Both the position numbers and the translations under genes were made by a program. Positions 1 to 5,807 of a stretch of 5,807 bases of DNA are shown here, piece after piece. The notes beneath the pieces are model-generated. The model was not told the DNA's origin. It worked only from the letters and a program-made list of their open reading frames with translations, and did not search any database. This DNA comes from Calditrichota bacterium (lineage in GTDB: Bacteria; Zhuqueibacterota; Zhuqueibacteria; Residuimicrobiales; Krinioviventaceae). The stretch covers positions 1 to 5,807 of the forward strand of contig RPQV01000244.1 in assembly GCA_003818595.1 (NCBI GenBank), read 5' to 3'. Within the stretch, counting starts at the first letter, position 1. Each line of letters starts with the position of its first letter.

Positions 1-776
1 CGCGCTGGCTGGTGAAAGTCGGAAGGGTAGAAGAGGCGAAAGAGGTTATTTTAAGTGTCGGTTCCGAAACTGATCCTGATAAAACCATCGGAGAAATCCT
101 GCAGTCGATCGATGAAGAGATCATCAACAAAAGCATCTATCTTTTCAAAAAACCTTATCTGCGTCTGGTACTGATCGGAGTTATGGTCGGCATGATCAAC
201 CAGCTCACCGGTATTAATATCGTGATGTATTACGCGACTGATATATTCCGCTCTGCCGGATTTTCCACCGATTCGGCGATCGGTCAGACTGTGTTGGTCG
301 GGCTGACCAATTTATTGTTTACGTTTGTCGGCATGCAGCTGATTGACCGGATCGGACGGAAAACACTGCTGCTGACAGGTTCGATAGGTATGTCGATATT
401 TCTGGGAGTATTCGCCTACTCGTATTTTGCCGAAAGTATCGGCGGATATTTTCTGCTTTTCTGTTTAATTGGTTTTGTCGCTTTCTTTTCGGCGACGCAG
501 GGCTCGGTGATTTGGGTGTTGCTGGCAGAAATGTTTCCGAATAATATCCGCTCAAGAGGCTCGGCAATCGGATCGTTTTCACACTGGTTTTTTAACAGCT
601 TTTTCGCGTTTCTTTTTCCCATTGTTGCGAGCGCTTTCAGCAACGGAAGAGGAACCGGAACTATTTTTGCTTTCTATGCCGCGGCGACATTCCTCAGTTT
701 CTTCTTTTTTAAAAAGTTTTTGGTCGAGACCAAGGGGAAGTCTCTGGAAGAGCTGGAAAAACAGTTGCTAAAATAA
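1..776 (+). CDS. Sugar-porter family MFS transporter, C-terminal part (5' end outside window)
   Basis: This is an inner-membrane sugar carrier of the major facilitator superfamily, probably a proton symporter of the XylE/GalP type. The frame is open from base 3 to the TAA at 774-776. The GTG at 12 is internal, because the codons before it read R-W-L and continue as V-K-x-G-R, the usual PESPRWL loop after TM6. Counting from the GTG as residue 1, TM7 carries NQLTGIN followed by YY (about residues 63-74), the TM8-9 loop has DRIGRK (112-117), TM10 ends in WVLLAEMFP with the conserved R..R after it (168-181), and the tail has ETKGKSLEELE (239-249). Six hydrophobic segments, TM7-12, fit the C-terminal half of the family. 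Two family positions differ: the first Q of the TM7 QQ pair is N, and the P of PETKG is V. The sugar cannot be told from this half. No terminator hairpin is visible after the stop. Confidence 0.93.
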   Translation, partial: RWLVKVGRVEEAKEVILSVGSETDPDKTIGEILQSIDEEIINKSIYLFKKPYLRLVLIGVMVGMINQLTGINIVMYYATDIFRSAGFSTDSAIGQTVLVGLTNLLFTFVGMQLIDRIGRKTLLLTGSIGMSIFLGVFAYSYFAESIGGYFLLFCLIGFVAFFSATQGSVIWVLLAEMFPNNIRSRGSAIGSFSHWFFNSFFAFLFPIVASAFSNGRGTGTIFAFYAAATFLSFFFFKKFLVETKGKSLEELEKQLLK

Positions 777-822
777 ACTGATGCTGCTGACGAATGCGGA
801 CGTGTTTGAACTTGATCATAAA

Positions 823-1583
823 TCAGATGCGGAAAAAGTCTTTTCTATTTACGGTGACAATATGAATTTTAATATCCTCTTTTTGTGAAAGATAGTGTTC
901 AATATCCGTTATCCCACAAGCCGGGCCAGTATAGCCCCACCCAATTAAATAATCTCGTACCCAGGAATTATCTTCCCTAATTTGATTATCAGAGTCATCA
1001 TACCAAATATCCCAGCCGATTACATCGCCAATTCTCATCTGCCTGCGAATTGAATTAAATTTGGTATAAATTTCAATTTTTGCCTCCAGAGACCAGTTGT
1101 CATGCCATTTGCTATAACCCAGGCTGGATCATTTAAGTAGTCGTCAATTTGGGGTTCGAGAATTCCTTGTGGAATTTGGGCCGCAAGATAGCGTTTTTTC
1201 GTTGTTGTGGCCTGTGCAACAGAAAAAAAGTCGTTACTCGTATCTTTGCAATGGATAAAATCTTTATCTGTGACTCTGATTTTGCATCTGTTCGAGTTGA
1301 TACCCGCAGGTATTTCCCATAAATACTGCCCATCATTGGGTGCTTGAACTGTGATTGAACACTTTGATTCAGGGAAAATAGTGAAATTATCATCGCTTAT
1401 ATCGGACCAATCGCCATAACTTTCTAATACTCTGATTCTGCAGGAACTAGTCGTAATGTCATCCGGAACTCGCCAAAGAAATTCACCTTTGTCCTTCGTC
1501 CCCGTAGAAATACAAGTTGTTGTCTGCGCAGCTCCTCCCCAATCTGTATATAGAAAGACAGGATGATGCAGGTCTTTTCTATG
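823..1583 (-). pseudogene. Remnant of a secreted protein with Kre9-like modules and a CBM9-like carbohydrate-binding domain
   Basis: The minus strand is open from 1583 to a TGA at 1035-1037, about 180 codons, but begins after a stop (1584-1586) and has no usable start codon. Its translation contains GEFLWRVP, then CRIRVLE and SDISDDNFTIF (about 1487-1374), and again NDGQYLWEIP, CKIRVTD and a DTSNDFFSV ending (about 1350-1215). These match the second half of Kre9/Ser-Thr-rich cell-surface modules, typically DGSYSWTVP..CxIRVxD..SDxSDxxFxI. It continues with QIDDYLNDPAW (about 1150-1115), the usual start of a CBM9-like domain. The domain's end, SLEAKIEI followed by IGDVIGWDIWYDDSD, lies in a different frame open from 1128 to the stop at 823. 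The domain's centre, normally several dozen residues, is missing. I infer frameshift plus deletion in a formerly exported carbohydrate-binding protein. Which enzyme domain, if any, it carried is unknown. A sequencing error could explain the frameshift but not the missing module parts. Confidence 0.72.
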
Positions 1584-1972
1584 TTAGTCCTCGGAGCAAT
1601 TGAAAAAACTCGCGAGATGTTGTAATCCGAGAGCCATCATGGTTGATGCCGTCAAGACTTGTTGTTTTACCATTGTCCGCGCCCTGCCAGATTTCAATGG
1701 CGTCGGCATCGTGAATATCGCCGCTGTCGTGCAACAGCTTTTCAGTTGTCATCAACACAAACATTTCGAGCTAGATTTCATTTCACATTGGCTGCCGGGT
1801 CAAATCGCCATCAAATCCGTTGATTTCTTCGTGTCCGCCTGAACAATCAAATCCTGATTTTCGCTCCTTTTTCGACCATTGCTCTGACAGTGGACAGCGT
1901 TACGATCTCAGCATTTAGAACCTACGCCTTTACCAATACCATGGCGAAAAGCCAACCTGACAAGCTTTTCAT
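1579..1972 (-). pseudogene. Probable 5' relic of the same decayed secreted gene, with a signal-peptide stub
   Basis: Thirteen bases after the stop of the large propeller gene, an ATG at 1970-1972 opens the 16-codon reading MKSLSGWLFAMVLVKA, which ends in TAG at 1922-1924. It looks like a bacterial signal peptide: a lysine, then a hydrophobic core. No Shine-Dalgarno sequence precedes it. Beyond the stop, short open pieces follow in different frames, including one at 1579-1764 that reads on through DADAIEIWQGADNG and DGINHDGSR to a TAG at 1579-1581. I do not recognise a family in these pieces. Their position, strand and order (signal peptide first, binding modules later) suggest the front of the gene whose back half lies at 823-1583, but no continuous frame joins them. 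Chance open frames are a real alternative for 1579-1764. Confidence 0.4.
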
Positions 1973-1985
1973 TTTGAGAGATTTT

Positions 1986-2285
1986 TTATTTTACGAACAT
2001 CATTTTTTTCACTTGGACAAATGGCTGAGAACCGGATGCCGGCGGTATAATTTCCAGCCGATAAAAATACATGCCCGACGGCACTCTCTGCCCGAGCACA
2101 TCCCGACTATCCCATTGAATCGCATATCTGCCGGCGGATTGTGATGGGGTGTCAAATTTTATGACTTCTTTTCCTGTGATATCAAAAATGGTCAATGAAA
2201 CGTGCGCCGGTTCTGCCACATGATATGCAATAGACGTTTCGGGATTAAACGGATTGGGCGAATTTTGTAACAGTTCATGACTTGA
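1986..2285 (-). other. Type IX secretion C-terminal sorting domain (FlgD-Ig/Por type)
   Basis: The last 99 or so residues of the large protein begin with LLQNSPNPFNPETSI, continue with a hydrophobic strand and LTIFDITGKEV, then AGRYAIQWD, the turn LGQRVPSGMYFYRLE and a lysine-rich KKMMFVK end. This is the pattern of the T9SS type A sorting domain, which directs passage across the outer membrane and is usually removed afterwards, leaving the protein attached to the surface or released. It is the best lineage clue in the window, because this secretion route is limited to Bacteroidota and related FCB phyla. The secretion machinery itself is not in the window. Confidence 0.88.
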
Positions 2286-5012
2286 CGGGAAAGCTGATTC
2301 ATTCATCACTTGGGTCTCCAATAGTCGCACCGATATGCTCCCTTCATTCAGCACGGCATTCGTCAATGCCGCGATGGCTGATATGTCCGGTTGTGGATTT
2401 TCGACCTTAAAACTTACAAGAGTCAGTCGGACATTTTTCCCCCGCACGGGTTCCGGGCCTGCAAATGCAATGCGCAAAATGTCATCACAACAGGAATGGG
2501 CGATTTGAAAAGCGGTTAATTCGGGCGCCAGTTGCACATCTTGGAGTCTCATTCTTTCATGCTCAAAACGCAACTCCATTGTCGCGGCAAGCAGATCTCC
2601 CGTTATATTCGCCTCGATCGGGATCCGGATTTCATTCGAGTTGATCTGTTCCGCCTGACCAAGCCACAATTCCGCATGACCACTCGGTATATTCAATCCT
2701 TTGATTGTCCAATTGCCGGAAACATCACCAACCACCAGCCCTAAAAAGTTTTGGTTTGCCCTTCCATCAAAAACGAGTGAGACGTTAATCGTGGCGGGAG
2801 CACTGCTCCAGTTTTTTTCATCCATTTCAAACGAGGCGGGAACAAACCGCCACTCTTCATCCACGGGAAAATTTTCCAACCCCACAACTCGTCTCAGAAT
2901 AAATGATGCATCATCAGCGGATACAGTTCGATTTGCAGAGACATCCGCTGTCAACATTTGATAGGGTGTCAAATTGATGAATCCGGCTATGTCCTGCAAC
3001 ACCATTGCTGCATCATAGGCATCGATGCTTGATTTTACGTCATTTGATTTTGTCGCCAGGACGCCAAATGAACCCAACCCGACAACAAAGCTGTAAGCGC
3101 CATCGTAATTTGTTGTACACTTGATGGTATAAGGGGGAATGAAGCCAATCTTTACATCGGCATCTCTCACCGGCTCTCCGTTGGCATAATAATTTACTTT
3201 GCCGGTAACAATATTGCCATCCACTTTCACATCCAGTTCGGTGGGTTCCATTCGATAGTTATTGAGTTCCGGGAAATTACCGGCATCAAATTCATAATAG
3301 GGCAATTGCGTGCCCATAAAATCAGCTCCCATTCCGAGGAGAAAAGTTACACTCGACCGACCGGTGAGAATGCCAATATTCGAACTTTTAATCAATAGGC
3401 TTTGGAGTTGATCCTGAGAAAAATCTGTAAGCATGGTTTCACCTTGTGTCCATGTTTTGCTTCCCGACAGCTTCCAGAACAGGCGGTCATAAATCGTCTG
3501 GGGAGGCGTGCCCTGGAGCAATCGCGTGCGCCAACACAGGGTTGCGGATTGAACATAGCCGTCACCGTCTCGATCTTGTTCATCTTCCCACCATAGATCG
3601 GTGATGGTCAGCACAGGTGGAGCGAAATTGTTGAGACTGGCAACAAACAGGTCTTGACTGCCCGAGCTGATAAAGCTGTCTTGTCCTATGGCAATGCTTC
3701 CTTTGAATGTCCCGGCAACGACTCGATTGCCGACATCATCCACGATCACCGCTCTGCCGACTTGATATTCTCTGCCGGAAAGACGATTGGCCCATATCGG
3801 ACGACTTGAATGATCATAGCAGGCGACAAAGGCATCATCTCCATCCTGCGGCAGTATGGCTATGGTTCCGTGTTTAAATTCGGAATCAAAGCTGCCGGTG
3901 ATGACGCTGTTTCCCAGTTTGTCAATGGCGATATCATGCACAATCTCGTCACCCCTCCCGCCATTGCCGATCGCCCATTGCATATCTCCGGTTTTGTCAT
4001 ATCTGATCAGAAAAAAGTCCTGATTGCCGGCGCTGCTGAGCGTCTTCGTCCCGGCTGTGATGGAACCTGAAAAATTGCCTGCCAGCATCCAGTTGCCGTC
4101 GTCATCAACGGCGACAGAGGGTCCCCATTCCTCTTCTCTTCCACCGACCGACTGTGCCCATGTGGCCAAGCCCGCGTCGGCACTGTATCTGGCGATAAAA
4201 ACGTCATAACCGCCTTTACTTTGCAGGATAATATCGTGCATTACGGCACGAAATCTTGCGCTGCCGGAGAATTGACCCGTGATCATAAAATACCCGTTTT
4301 CATCAACCGCGATATCATCCGCAAAATCATCACCCGTTCCTCCTGCCCGTTGAACCCACTTGAATTCCCCATTGTGATCATATTTTGCAATAAAGATGTC
4401 ATCTCCACCCGCACTTGATAAATTCACTGGTTTTGGTCCAAACGAAGCGATGCCCTTAAAAGAACCGCCGATATAGACGTTATTGTTTTCATCAGTATCT
4501 ATTGCAATACCGGAAGCGCCGTCGCGGCCGCCGGCCTGCTTTACCCAAACGGGAGCGCCCGACCAATCGAAAGCGGCGACAAATAAATCGGCAGCGCCGG
4601 AATTGTTCAAGGTTGTCGAACCAAAAATCAGCGGGTGTGTGAACCATCCAGTTACCACGATAAAATGATCCCGGCCAATCGCAACGGACAAAGCTCGATC
4701 CGTCCCAACGCCGCCAATGTGTCGAATCCACACAATATCTCCATTGCCGTCATAGTGAACGATAATGATATCGGAATCACCTTTGCTGGTGAGCGTTTTT
4801 GAACCGATGCGAATAGTGCCATGAAACCAGCCGACAGCGACGGAGTGGTTGCTGGTGTAATCCATCGCATAGACCATCTCTTCTTCACTGCCGCCGGCGG
4901 CGTTAGCCCAAATAAAATTCGGTACTTGGGCGAATAAAAAAGTCGAATGCATAAGAATCAACAGCGAAAAGAACAAAAAGCAAAAACGCTCAAGATGGAT
5001 TATTTTTGACAT
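1986..5012 (-). CDS. Exported seven-bladed SBBP beta-propeller protein with dockerin-like, cohesin-like and T9SS sorting domains
   Basis: This gene encodes 1008 residues and probably a cell-surface or secreted protein; no catalytic motif is visible. The frame opens at 5054, but I choose the ATG at 5010-5012 because it has an AAAGGAG site seven bases upstream and starts directly at a signal peptide (residues 1-28, hydrophobic core about 10-27, probable cleavage after LFA). Residues about 30-466 hold seven repeats of roughly 61-65 residues, each starting W-(A/V/I)-x-x-x-G-G or close, then a V(A/I)xD-type strand, (V/I)xGxF and DxFxxxYD: one closed seven-bladed SBBP propeller. Next come an unrecognised domain (467-592) with a DRDGDG loop, an Ig or carboxypeptidase-regulatory-like domain (593-661) with D-G-x-Y-S-F, a dockerin-like pair (662-712), a GDVSGNW segment (about 762), a cohesin-like domain (about 779-900) and a T9SS domain (910-1008). 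The order matches modular exported proteins of FCB bacteria. Ligand and function are unknown. Confidence 0.92.
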   Translation of the reverse strand: MSKIIHLERFCFLFFSLLILMHSTFLFAQVPNFIWANAAGGSEEEMVYAMDYTSNHSVAVGWFHGTIRIGSKTLTSKGDSDIIIVHYDGNGDIVWIRHIGGVGTDRALSVAIGRDHFIVVTGWFTHPLIFGSTTLNNSGAADLFVAAFDWSGAPVWVKQAGGRDGASGIAIDTDENNNVYIGGSFKGIASFGPKPVNLSSAGGDDIFIAKYDHNGEFKWVQRAGGTGDDFADDIAVDENGYFMITGQFSGSARFRAVMHDIILQSKGGYDVFIARYSADAGLATWAQSVGGREEEWGPSVAVDDDGNWMLAGNFSGSITAGTKTLSSAGNQDFFLIRYDKTGDMQWAIGNGGRGDEIVHDIAIDKLGNSVITGSFDSEFKHGTIAILPQDGDDAFVACYDHSSRPIWANRLSGREYQVGRAVIVDDVGNRVVAGTFKGSIAIGQDSFISSGSQDLFVASLNNFAPPVLTITDLWWEDEQDRDGDGYVQSATLCWRTRLLQGTPPQTIYDRLFWKLSGSKTWTQGETMLTDFSQDQLQSLLIKSSNIGILTGRSSVTFLLGMGADFMGTQLPYYEFDAGNFPELNNYRMEPTELDVKVDGNIVTGKVNYYANGEPVRDADVKIGFIPPYTIKCTTNYDGAYSFVVGLGSFGVLATKSNDVKSSIDAYDAAMVLQDIAGFINLTPYQMLTADVSANRTVSADDASFILRRVVGLENFPVDEEWRFVPASFEMDEKNWSSAPATINVSLVFDGRANQNFLGLVVGDVSGNWTIKGLNIPSGHAELWLGQAEQINSNEIRIPIEANITGDLLAATMELRFEHERMRLQDVQLAPELTAFQIAHSCCDDILRIAFAGPEPVRGKNVRLTLVSFKVENPQPDISAIAALTNAVLNEGSISVRLLETQVMNESAFPSSHELLQNSPNPFNPETSIAYHVAEPAHVSLTIFDITGKEVIKFDTPSQSAGRYAIQWDSRDVLGQRVPSGMYFYRLEIIPPASGSQPFVQVKKMMFVK
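2286..3028 (-). other. Dockerin-like pair followed by a cohesin-like domain within the large exported protein
   Basis: Residues about 662-712 carry two dockerin-type helix motifs, SIDAYDAAMVLQDIAGF and TVSADDASFILRRVVGL. The second loop (D-V-S-A-N-R-T-V-S-A-D-D) keeps D1, N5 and D12 of the calcium loop. The first loop is degenerate, with S and K at positions 1 and 5. A third partial motif, GDVSGNW, follows near residue 762. Residues about 779-900 read EIRIPIEANITGDLLAATME and onward with alternating hydrophobic strands, which resembles the cohesin beta-sandwich (a hydrophobic strand with IPI, then a tL.yd-like strand). In FCB proteins this pair is common just before the T9SS domain and is not by itself evidence of a cellulosome. 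The cohesin call rests on general pattern only. Confidence 0.65.
3615..4925 (-). repeat. Seven tandem SBBP-type propeller repeats (protein level)
   Basis: Seven units of about 61-65 residues begin at residues near 30, 94, 155, 218, 283, 345 and 406 of the large protein. Each unit opens with a W and a GG pair, for example WANAAGG, WIRHIGG, WVKQAGG, WVQRAGG, WAQSVGG and WAIGNGG; the last has WANRLSG. Each closes with a D(I/L/F/V)FxxxYD-like strand. The units have diverged clearly in sequence, so this is an old fold-building repeat and not a recent DNA duplication. Seven units equal one complete propeller. Confidence 0.88.
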
Positions 5013-5019
5013 CGTGGTG

Positions 5020-5026
5020 CTCCTTT
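5020..5026 (-). promoter_or_regulatory. Ribosome binding site that fixes the start of the large propeller gene
   Basis: Read on the minus strand, AAAGGAG lies seven bases before the ATG at 5010-5012. This spacing is ideal for a Shine-Dalgarno site and supports that start over the in-frame ATG 42 bases upstream at 5054, which would place 14 charged residues before the signal peptide. Confidence 0.85.
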
Positions 5027-5073
5027 CAATCCTGCTTGCATTCCGTCGTTTCATCGAGATTCAGCAGTCTGGT

Positions 5074-5807
5074 TCACCAGTTCGGCTCATCGTCATCGTG
5101 ATTGTTGCTGGTCAGCTGTTGTTGATCGGAACCATCGGCGTTCATCACAAAAATCTCGTCGTCGCCATCTCGGTCACTGACAAAAACAATTTTGTCAGAA
5201 CTGCGGCAGCATTCCGGTCCCCAGTCATCATCATCGTTATTAGTCAATTGCACCTGGTTGGCGCCGTTGATGTCCATCATAAAAATTTCCGCGTCGCCAT
5301 CGATTTCACTTGCATAGAGGATCTTTTTTCCATCTCGGGAAAACGTGGGATGCAAATCTTCCACCTCGTTATGGGTCAACTGCTGTTGATTTGAACCATC
5401 GGCATCGGCGATATAAATCTCCTCATCGCCATCTTTTTCGCTGACATAGACAAGTTTTGCAGCGTCAGGCGACCAAGTTGCTCCCCAAGCGTCTTCAATG
5501 AGCAGTTGTTGATTTTTACCATCCATATCCATGATAAATATGGCGACCTCATCGTCATTTTGGCCGACCTCGCGACTGAAGGTTATCTGGGCGCCATCGG
5601 GTGACCATTGCGGCGCCCACACTTCATCCGAAAAAGTTAATTGGATCACGGTACTCCCATCGGCTTCCATCTTGAAAATGTATTCGTCGCCAAAACGACT
5701 GCTTGTAAAAATGATTTTATCCTTGTCCGGCGACCACGCCGGATCAGAATCGGATGCGGAATTATTAGTCAGCTGCTGTTGACTGGAGCCGTCGGTGTTC
5801 ATGATAA
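5074..5807 (-). CDS. TolB-like PD40 beta-propeller protein, C-terminal part (5' end outside window)
   Basis: This frame is open from the right edge to the TGA at 5074-5076. The ATG at 5800-5802 lies inside a repeat and is not the true start, since the preceding codon (I) continues the blade pattern. About 243 residues are visible. They form six units of about 41-46 residues with the PD40/TolB signature: a variant of (D/N)GSxQQQLT, then a PxWSPDGxKIxF-like strand, then DGDxEIFxM. Clear WSPD cores occur in units 1-3. The last unit stops at DEPNW, half-way through a blade, as can happen when the missing strands come from the N-terminus of the same propeller. Unit 5 has ECCRSSDKIVF where WSPDG is expected. 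Proteins of this type are periplasmic or surface propellers of mostly unknown ligand. A role like that of TolB is not implied: no Tol-Pal genes are visible and the N-terminus is missing. The stop is 61 bases from the start of the next gene on the same strand, so an operon is possible. Confidence 0.9.
   Translation of the reverse strand, partial: IMNTDGSSQQQLTNNSASDSDPAWSPDKDKIIFTSSRFGDEYIFKMEADGSTVIQLTFSDEVWAPQWSPDGAQITFSREVGQNDDEVAIFIMDMDGKNQQLLIEDAWGATWSPDAAKLVYVSEKDGDEEIYIADADGSNQQQLTHNEVEDLHPTFSRDGKKILYASEIDGDAEIFMMDINGANQVQLTNNDDDDWGPECCRSSDKIVFVSDRDGDDEIFVMNADGSDQQQLTSNNHDDDEPNW
5111..5802 (-). repeat. Tandem PD40 repeat, units of about 132 bp
   Basis: The coding sequence for the (A/T)DGSxQQQLT turn recurs at about 5111, 5243, 5375, 5498, 5636 and 5768 on the plus-strand scale, spaced 132, 132, 123, 138 and 132 bases. 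The copies at 5111, 5375 and 5768 remain visibly similar in DNA (gtcagctg or gtcaactg, then ttgttga or tgttga, then a ccatcggc-like end). The repeats may therefore have duplicated or exchanged more recently than those of the neighbouring SBBP propeller. Such repeats are also a place where assemblies can collapse or gain units. Confidence 0.8.

Noticed and set aside
1133..1393. 86-codon minus-strand open frame with an ATG
   Set aside because: It is a shadow of the Kre9-like frame, which gives recognisable modules over the same bases. Its own translation is rich in S, R and K without pattern.
1600..1842. Plus-strand open frame of 80 codons in the gene-poor stretch
   Set aside because: No ribosome binding site or family pattern was seen. 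It overlaps the minus-strand fragment at 1579-1764, whose sense is the same as that of its neighbours.
777..1985. Insertion sequence or other mobile element as the cause of the gene decay
   Set aside because: I found no transposase remnant, inverted terminal repeats or target-site duplications in this stretch.
1946..1987. Possible terminator: GAAAAGC (1946-1952) and GCTTTTC (1964-1970) with a T-rich stretch after it on the plus strand
   Set aside because: The stem is only seven pairs and AT-rich, the T-rich stretch is interrupted, and no plus-strand gene ends here. On the minus strand, where a terminator would make sense, no U-run follows.
1986..3028. Cellulosome scaffold or component, suggested by dockerin-like and cohesin-like modules
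   Set aside because: The same module pair is common in exported FCB proteins without cellulosomes. No catalytic or scaffold gene is nearby, and one dockerin loop is degenerate.
5014..5394. 126-codon plus-strand open frame opposite the propeller genes
   Set aside because: It lies antisense to the PD40 repeats and its own internal repetition simply mirrors them. It has no family pattern or start signal.
5074..5807. TolB itself, of the Tol-Pal system
   Set aside because: Only the generic PD40 repeats match. The N-terminal TolB domain is outside the window and no tolA, tolQ, tolR or pal neighbour is seen.

Overview
The window looks like chromosomal DNA from a free-living bacterium of the FCB group. 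Calditrichota, KSB1, Ignavibacteria or Marinimicrobia-like lineages fit best. This is inferred from a large exported protein that ends in a type IX secretion (Por/FlgD-Ig-like) sorting domain and carries dockerin-like and cohesin-like modules, beside TolB/PD40-type propellers and relics of Kre9-like and CBM9-like modules. No rRNA, tRNA or phylogenetic marker is present, so the placement is tentative.

Layout: (1) 1-776, plus strand: C-terminal half of a sugar-porter MFS transporter, cut by the left edge. (2) 777-1985: no intact gene. The minus strand holds a broken secreted modular gene. It has a signal-peptide-like stub at 1922-1972, scattered open fragments, then a long open stretch without a start codon that encodes two shortened Kre9-like modules and the beginning of a CBM9-like carbohydrate-binding domain. 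The end of that domain continues in another frame down to 823. (3) 1986-5012, minus strand: an intact 1008-residue exported protein with a signal peptide, a seven-bladed SBBP-type beta-propeller, a middle domain of unknown family, an Ig/carboxypeptidase-regulatory-like domain, a dockerin-like module, a cohesin-like module and a T9SS sorting domain. (4) 5074-5807, minus strand: the C-terminal part of a PD40 (TolB-like) beta-propeller protein, cut by the right edge.

The two propeller genes and the decayed gene all point the same way (right to left) with short gaps of 61 and 13 bases, so they could once have been co-transcribed. The transporter converges on them and is probably independent. The three minus-strand products are, or were, probably exported surface or extracellular proteins; the transporter would act in the inner membrane. 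I see no mobile element, CRISPR array, RNA gene or defence system, and nothing that amounts to a clearly new biological system. The most informative features are the stepwise decay of the modular carbohydrate-binding gene and the architecture of the large propeller protein.
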